DNA of 64,000 nt from the NCBI GenBank assembly GCA_030159075.1, contig BROG01000076.1, forward strand, positions 1-64,000, in the 5' to 3' direction. Shown piece by piece: positions 21,601 through 30,600 of the stretch. Source of the DNA: Atrina japonica (lineage: Eukaryota > Mollusca > Bivalvia > Pterioida > Pinnidae). Each line of letters begins with the position of its first letter. The first letter of the stretch is position 1. The translations under genes were made by a program, and so were the position numbers. Below the pieces are notes generated by a model. It searched no databases and was not told where the DNA came from. It saw only the letters and a list, made by a program, of their open reading frames with translations.

Positions 21601-24600
21601 AATGAAACATGATCTATGTGGCTGTTGTCTTAAACCACAAAGTCCCTCTCTTCTATTTAGCCCATGTTCGAGCCCCGTTGAAACTTGAAGTAATTGTGTG
21701 AGGACGTTTGTTACAATAGAACCTGTCTAGAGAAAACACTGATAGACCTCTTATGTTTTGAGATCACAAGCTGAAAACCATTGGACCTTTAAACCTATTT
21801 TCGAGAGACAACCTGTCGTAAGAGACCCACAACACTGCGAATTACTTGTACTTGATGGACCCAGTGGCCATTTCTCATGTATACTATAAATGGTTTACTT
21901 TATGATATAAACATGTGGCAATCACTTAGTCTTCATGTACGGTATATCAGTTAATCAAAGTACTGATACGAGTTGATGGTAGGCCTCATTGTTAAGTTTT
22001 AAGGAGGTATAATCAGAGACATACATATAATAACTGTATGTCCGTGGCTGGTATGATACACTCAATACTGAAAATACAAATTGTGTAAGCTACATATGTT
22101 TGAAAGATATTGCAGGTTAGTTTCAATTTCAAATACCAGACTTTTTAATAAGGAAATGCGGCATGTCATTTTAGAGTTAACAAATTACATGTAGCAAAAA
22201 CCTGCGTGCATCATACTATCTTATTTCAAAATAAGTACAATCATGACCTTGAAAACATCACATTTTTTCACATTGTTTAACATGGACCCTTTAACATTTA
22301 TATCCCATGTGAGGACTGATGATGTATTTATTATGCTGTTAATATAACAAACAACATGTACATAGATTAGCGATATGATTATAAAGCCTTATGCTTATAT
22401 ATATGGCTGCATAGATATTCAATTTTCTATGTGATGGGACAGTGTTGTACCTATACACTGTACTTCACCTCAGTAGCTCATGTAATTTCTCGTAGCATAA
22501 TGTGTTATCAATCCCATACTGCAAAATGTGCTTTGACTTGATCCCAAGAAATCCACTTATGGCAACATTACTGAGTTGACGGAACATCAACTCGTAAAAA
22601 AATGATGGGTTTGACGTAAAAGATTGTACATGTATCTATTTCAACTTTGTAAACTATATGTAAGTCGAGTTAGAAAAATATGATATCGAACAGTCACTCT
22701 TTACAAGTGTATTCCGGCAGTAATTTTTCAAGCCGGCCTGGCTCAGTTGGTAGCACGCTGGACTCTTGATTGCGAGTTCCAGTCCAACTTATGCAAAATT
22801 ATATTGGCTACATTTTAACCAAATGGGTGGAAAGAGACTCTTAATAGTGATGTCAGGTTTAATTGTCAATTTCTATTCCTGGCTGGTTTATATCAGATTC
22901 TACTGACCTGTTCTGGATATTTTTAGGTGGAAATTATACATGGACCACTGTTTTTAGTACAACTTTATACTCTTCACCTCTCAACAATATTTTAAGCAAT
23001 CAGAGAATGGATTATTTTTTTTTATAGTCATGTAGGGAAACATGAAATGATACATACTGCTTTTCTATACCCTTCTCCACAATTGCACAGACAAATATCA
23101 GCTCTGTATTATTTATTTTGGGGTTGGTATTGAAGTCTTGTGTAAATAAGATCAACTCATCAACTCCTGGAAAACAACAGACTCTTATGTAAATCAATGA
23201 TTTAGGTCAGTCCAAATGTATCTATAGGGATGAATGAGTTACCTACATGCTCTTTCCTGTTGCATCTGACAAGTCAATTATGAGTCTCTTGGGTTGAAAG
23301 CATGCATGCATGTATATAGAGATTATATTTGAAACTGTCATTGAAATTAATTCGCTCTTACAAAGAAACAAATCGAAAAGATGCATTACGGTAATTGTCT
23401 GTGACAAAAATTAAAGATCGATGTTGTTATAGGCAGCCAATAGATAGAATAATGTTTACTGTAAGTGTATTTGAATTAGCGCACTCATATTTTAGCACTT
23501 TCAGGGGATATAGACTTAATAGCGCAATCCTAAATTCGTGCAATCAATTTCATTAGATTTGTCTTGTATACAGAATGACAGGATAGAGAAATTTTAGCGC
23601 TGCCCTTGAATTAGTGCAATGATTTGAGCGCGAAAGGCGTTAATATTAAAATACCGCTAAAATAAGTACACATACAGTATTTGAATTCTGCAAAAAATCA
23701 TAAATATGGTACCATTTATTAATTCCAATGAAAAACACATTCTTTGAATACAAACTACTGATGATACTTTAAATGGGATAAGTGTTTCAGTATTGCGAGG
23801 TGTTTTGCCCAAAATGCAGGTTTGGTTTTGAATTTTTACTGTCGATGTTGGTAGATTTTAATTCCATTACATTGTCAGTAAATAACACTAGGTACGTTTG
23901 TCTCAGCAAAATCCGATCATAATGTGAAATTGTCAGAATAGTGACAATTGTTTTACAGCGGTCTGACTGTATGTTAAATGTATATTGATAGTTAAGCCTA
24001 CTGTGTAACCATTGTTTATACTGATCGAATTTTAAATACGGTTAGTAGAGGTGAAATAAAAAATAAAAATCATTTGAATACAGTCAACTTTGTCTATAAA
24101 GACCACTCAAGGGAACAGACAAAACTAGCCATTATTGACAAGTGACCTTTATAAAGAGGTTTATTCATAATAAAAAGATAACAAAGGTTATGTTTGAATG
24201 GCTTTGATAGGCAGGTGCCCTTTGTACAGAGGTGGCCTTAAAGGTTCATGCCTACACCCCCAGCTTAAATATTCAAAATTTAGAAAATCATCACAGGTGA
24301 ATTTTTTCATATTTTCAATTACCATTCAATAGTTTCTGTAATATTGAGTTAAACATGATATGTCCATTGTCACTAGTCTTACAATTTAACCATCTTATAA
24401 ATACTTTGTTTGAAAGTAGAGAGCCTTCAGTCGGTAGCGTGCTCGATTCTGATCGTGAGGTCGTGAGTTCAGTCCCGCCGTCACAGGTTGGTTTCCTGTC
24501 TTTATGAGACAGTAAAAAACTGGAGGTCCCGTGTCACAGTAGGTGTCGGCTAAAGAACCCTCACTGCTCAATGGCCGTAAGTGCCGAAATAGGCCAAAAT

Positions 24601-27600
24601 TTGAAGCCCTTCACCGGCATTTGGTGACGTCTCCATATGAGTGAAATATTCTTGAGTGGGACGTTAAACAACAATAAACAAACAAACATTGTTTGAAAGT
24701 ACATGTACATGTGTAATAATACATGTACATAGTGAAGTGGTTATTTTTTCAATATAACAGAAGACATAGTTTGAATGACCAGCAATAGGAATTTTATTAA
24801 TGGCACAATATTTTTCTTGAATATGACTGACATTGTATACAAGCTACAACCCTGCTATCGGGGAAATATTATTCCCAAAATATGACTGGGAAATGTTCAT
24901 TTAAGGTCTTTTGGCTACATGCCATGTTTGAAATACCCCTAAATATTATTTTTCTTATAGATATCTAACAAAGTTAAGGTTTTGACCAGTCACAGGCCTT
25001 TATTATGTTACCATGGCAACCAATGCTTCCACAAATGTACCATTAAATTTGCAATTGTCAAAATACCTGTGTATACAAATTTTCAACAAAATCTGAAAAT
25101 ACCTCAATGTTGACCAACTAGTGATTTTTATTTTGTTACCATATTAACTCACATCTTCATAACATCTGCCATTAAATTCGAAACACTAAAAAAAAACCAA
25201 CATGCCTAATTACTTTTTTCAGCAAAATCTAACAATATTAAAATTTGACCAATCACTGGCTTTTATTGCCGGAACTGACACCTCCATAACATCATACTAA
25301 AATACCTCTGAAAGTTATTTTGCTTGTAAATCTATCATTAAAATACAATTTGTATACCAATCTGACAATGTCAAAATCATTGTGCATCAAGAGTTATCTC
25401 CCCCAGTGTATCCATTAACCTCAATGCAAGTTTGACTGAATACTACTCAAATGTCATATTAGTAAGAATTTAAACATTTCTGTAAAATTATCATTGATTC
25501 AATTGTTGTTTTTATAGGAGCTCTCAAGAAGACATTATCAGGTAGTCAATTACGAGAGGATCTCTGTAACCTAGGTAACATATGAATTACATATAATACT
25601 ATACAAGTTATTTATGTCTCTCCTTTAAATGGGACAGGGAGGTATACTGTAAACATGGAAGTTTACATGTGGGGGGAATTTACACTAAATATGTGCTGAA
25701 GAGATTTTGGTGTAAATTACAACCTTGTACCAGTCCCACAGTTGTGCTAAGATTTCTTGTTTACTATTGGATTGCCCACAGTAAGGTGTGGCATCACGTA
25801 AAACACCCCACACATATGGTCTGCATAAGCAAGTCATGTAATTAACAACACATGGAAATACAGTTTATGTCACGATTATCTGTCTGTCCATCTGTCACAA
25901 ATCTTGTCTGGGCTATAACTTTTCTCTCCTTGCTTGGATTCCATATACATGTACATGAAGACTTTAAGAAGTTTTTGGCCATGACCTCATGGTGTGTGAT
26001 GTCCTTGACCCTCTGTTATATCTTCAAGGTCAAGGTCACAGTGCATCCACTGACAGAGGGAGAGGTGGAAACATGTATTTTTACGAGAAAAAAAAGAAAA
26101 TATAGTTTGTTGTTTTTTATCCCAACATGAAATCATTCACTTCATTGTAATACCACCAAAATTAATTATAGTTAAAAAAAATTCTCGCCTTTGTTATAAA
26201 CTTGCTATTACACTGAAGGTTAACATAATAAACCACAATATTTCATCAGAGATAGGTGAATTTCATATCTTATATAAAACGTACAATGCCCTTTTTGTCG
26301 AAACTTAGAATTTTGAACACAGATGGTGGTGATTGATCTGTAACTACATAAATACTTGTCAAAATTTGTGGGATAAAAGTTTGGTCAGGTCTTAACAGCC
26401 CCCCCCCACATGTATGTATATATATGTGCTATGGACTGTATGTAGTATGGGCTGCTGTTGTTTGACATGTTGGCCCCTTCACCCAAGTTTTTCATTCAGT
26501 ACAACCCCCTATAATAATGAACTAGATACAAGCAGAGAAAAATTGTAGATTTAGCAAGTTTCTGTTTTTAAATACATCAGATTGATTATTCAGAGATTCC
26601 ACCTTGTTTAGTTATATTAATTGATTATTCCATGAATTTTACTTTATCAGGTAAATGTTTTTTTTTCAGGTTTGTCAGAAGAAAAAGCAGATTATTTTTG
26701 TAAACAGGTGAGTCTTGCAGTAAGATATACAGTTTAGTACAAAAGACAGAAATGTAGCATCTTAAGGCATGATGCTGTAAACTTTCTTTGAAATCAGAAT
26801 TTTGATTTTGAGATATTTCAAAACTAGTCTCTCTACTCTTGTCAGCACAGGTTCTATACCATTGAAACCTAAGATGATTTTTTGAGAGTTTGACAGTTTA
26901 CTTACGGAAGGCCAATGTCTCTTCCTGGGTACAATTTGTAATTGGGTTGTCTCCTCTATAAAAAAAAAAACGGCCGCCACCATATGACCGGAAAAATTGT
27001 TGGGCGTTACACATAACACCAATAAAACAAACGAATAAAAGAAAATTGCCATTGTTGATTAACTTAAACTAGTGATATGAGAGGAAATGTTATTTTAAAC
27101 AAAATAACCATAGTTGAATTGTTTCCAGGGATATTTGATTTCTAAATTTTATATTTATTATCCAATATAATTGCAAACATGTACATGTAGGTATGACTTA
27201 ACCTTAACATGTAAAATTTACTGTATTTTTTTCATGTATATGAAATTTCTGTCAAATTTGAAATTTATTTGACATTGTTTGTTTAAAAGACATATATTAT
27301 TAGATAAAAAAGGTCTTATTTGTAATTTCTACTTTCATGATTTTATCAGTGGAACAACAACTTTGCTGCATTGTCAAAGAGTGCATTGGGCCAAACGCTA
27401 ATGGTTAACCAGCTTGTTGACATGGAGTGGAAATTTGGAGGTATGACTTTTATAAGGGCATGTAGTATGATGTGATATAAACCTAAAAACTGATATTGAC
27501 TGAGGCGTCAAGTCTTTATCTACTTCAGCTACATAGAATATTTTAAGGATCAGTTTCAAAGCAAATATACATATCAGTGTTACTTAATATTTTGATTCTT

Positions 27601-30600
27601 ACGATTTTGACTCTTGTCGTTATGGAGTCATGGACTTTATTTGATACAAGTCTGACATATCTGACAATAGATCATGACAAATCTGACAATGTATCATATT
27701 TGCTATTTACATGTAGTTCCTGTAATCTAGACATGTTCCTCAAAATAATCCTTAATGTCACAATTTATTATGACTCGTAAACGGGTATATCTTGCACCGT
27801 TATGATTATCGCAGCTTTTTTTACTTGTTCCTGTACATGTACAATGTATAATGCATATAACTTACATTTAATGTGTAACAGCAGTGACTGAAAATTTTTA
27901 AAATTTCAATTGTTGTGTATTAGAATAAAACAATCCTTGTTATACCTTGTCAAACCTTAATGTTTGCTGTACATTTGCATACTTATATATAAAAACATGT
28001 CTTACATATCTCTGTGTGTTTGAATTGAAAATTTGCATGAGGTATGATTGCCGTATGTTTATGCATCGATCTCCATTTTGAATCTGTATCCTTCCACCTT
28101 GCTTATCTGTTGATTAATGATTATATTCTAGTGACAGCAGCAAGCAGTGAAATAGATAAAGTCGGTAACACATTTTTACAGGTAAGTGGAAAGCATAATA
28201 CTGTTGTATAAAAAAATTTTTGTTGTTGGTTTAATTTTGTTTATTTTGTTGTTTTCACTTATCACTGAAATTCAAACCATGACGAAATATAACATAAATT
28301 ATACCTAGTAAAATTAATAGGCAGTGCTAAAAGTTGCTATTAAAATGGTTGCATTTGCAACTAAAAAGTCAAATTTGCAACCAAAATTTCAGTAAGGTTG
28401 CAAAACTGCAACCAAATTTTGAATGCTGGTTGAGTCTGTTTCCATCTGTGTTTATAATTTATTGGTTATTTGGATCCATCCTTTTTCATTCAGAATTCAA
28501 AGCATCAGAATTTTAAAGTCTGGGTTCACAATTATTTGGAAGTCATCAGGATTTTATGAATCAAAAACTAAGAAAAATGGCTGCTTAGCTTCGCTGACTT
28601 CAGAGTTGGCGTACAAAAACAAATAAGTGCAAACTAAGAGACCTACTGAATATGTAAAAAATACAAAAGTGTTTCGAGTGTCAATGAGAAATCTAGTCTC
28701 AAGTACACAGAACCCAATGCTTGATGCAAAGTGTGTACAGCTCGAGGTAACGTTTTTGAAACAAATGATTATTTTGTTGCATTTGTGAGGAGTACCCATC
28801 AATGGCAGACTCCGATTTTGCAAGAACTGGCTGTACCTCTTTTACAAGAGAAAGCATTGTTATTCATTTGTGATTCATCAGTTGCTAGGTCCACAGAAAG
28901 GAGACAAAATGTGAAATGCAGGGGGAGGGGGGTTCCGAAATATCCCATAGTTTAAAAATTGTATGCTCCAATTTTCTTTTATGATAAGCCCTGCAAGGTC
29001 ATGTTAAAGTTCCAGACACTGAATTATGTTTATCCAAATAAAATGTTACATTCATTGGTGGATTAACCTTCCCCTAAACATCTTAATGAAAGGAAATTCA
29101 CTGAGCAGAAAGTAGTGGTTGGCCCAATGAACTGAAATTGGAAGCCACTGAGGATTTATCCTAAATGTGCTGTAAGTGTAAAAGAAAAGAGTGAAGAAAT
29201 AAACCTAGAAAATAAATCATTTTTAGCTCACCTGAGCCAAAGGCTCAAGTGAGCTTTAGTGATCACTCCCCGTCTGGTGTCTGTCCATAAACTTTTCATA
29301 TTTTTTACTTCTTCTCTGAAACCACTGAAGGGATTTAGACGACACATGACAGGAAGCAAGTGCTCAAGGTCCTTTACCAAGTTTGTAGTTTTCAGCCATA
29401 TTGGCTGAGGGGTGGATCCAGTACGGGGCAGAATAGATCCCAAAAGATACCCCTCTTTAAAAATCTTCTTCTCCAGAACCACTGCATGAATTGAAAAACA
29501 GATTGTTTCTGAGTAATCTATATGGATGTATGATTCAAGTTTGTATTTTTCATAGAAATCGGAATATTATTTTTTGACGTCTTTTCATACTTTGTCATTT
29601 TCATTCATTTTTGCATGATTTCCCAAATTATCTCCCCTTGCATTCGCAATGACGCATTTAAAATGTGTTTTACTTGTATATAGTTGAAGAAATGTTTTTG
29701 TGCAAGAATTTTGCCAAAAGTTAATGTCTAGAATTTTTTTATGAATTTCTTAAAATAGCAATATTTATGTTTCTTGGCCAGATCAGCCTACATGAACAAT
29801 ATTCTTCTTGGTCTTCTTTCCACATTAGTAGATGGTTCTCAGGTGAGCAATTGAGGCCCTCTTGTTTTTATTTCATACTACATATACTGAAATATGACAA
29901 TTTTAAAGTTGCTACACATGGTGATAATCCTTTAATAAATGCCTTCGCATTATCTTTATATTTTTGTTAAGTGTCAGCTAGATAGTAAAATATGGAACAA
30001 AAATAGTAGATCTAAACAGCAAAATAAATGAAAGAGAAAATAGAAAAATATCAGAATATGTAAACCTCGACACCCAAGATCCTATGTATGTTTTACAATA
30101 ATAGGACTAATATAGTGCATGTGGCGAGTAAAAATATTCCATGTGGCAACCAAAATTTCTTAAAAGGCAGCTAAAATCTGAAGATGGTCACCATTTCATG
30201 ACCAAAAGCCAACTGCTACTTGGAGCAATGATAGGTTCCTTCACAAATAGGTTTTTTTTTTATTTCAACAGAATTTAATTTACACATATTTGTTTTATTT
30301 TACGAAACATCTAAAAGATATTATAGCAATGTTAATGGCTGTTATGAGAGACCACATCACAAGATTTTGTGTTATATATCATGTGTATATAATGAGTTAA
30401 CATGATCTTTCCATCAAAAGAGAGGAATATAACATTGTGCCAAAAGTGAATCAACTGTTTCCATCTTCCTATAGCTTTCTACGTTAGATCAGCCTTTTTT
30501 AAATGCCTGCCAGAAAGTAGATGCTTGTACCGATTCTTGTCAAAATTCACTTATTTATAAATAAAAGCCCATTTATTTTGATTTGATATTAGTTTTAAAC

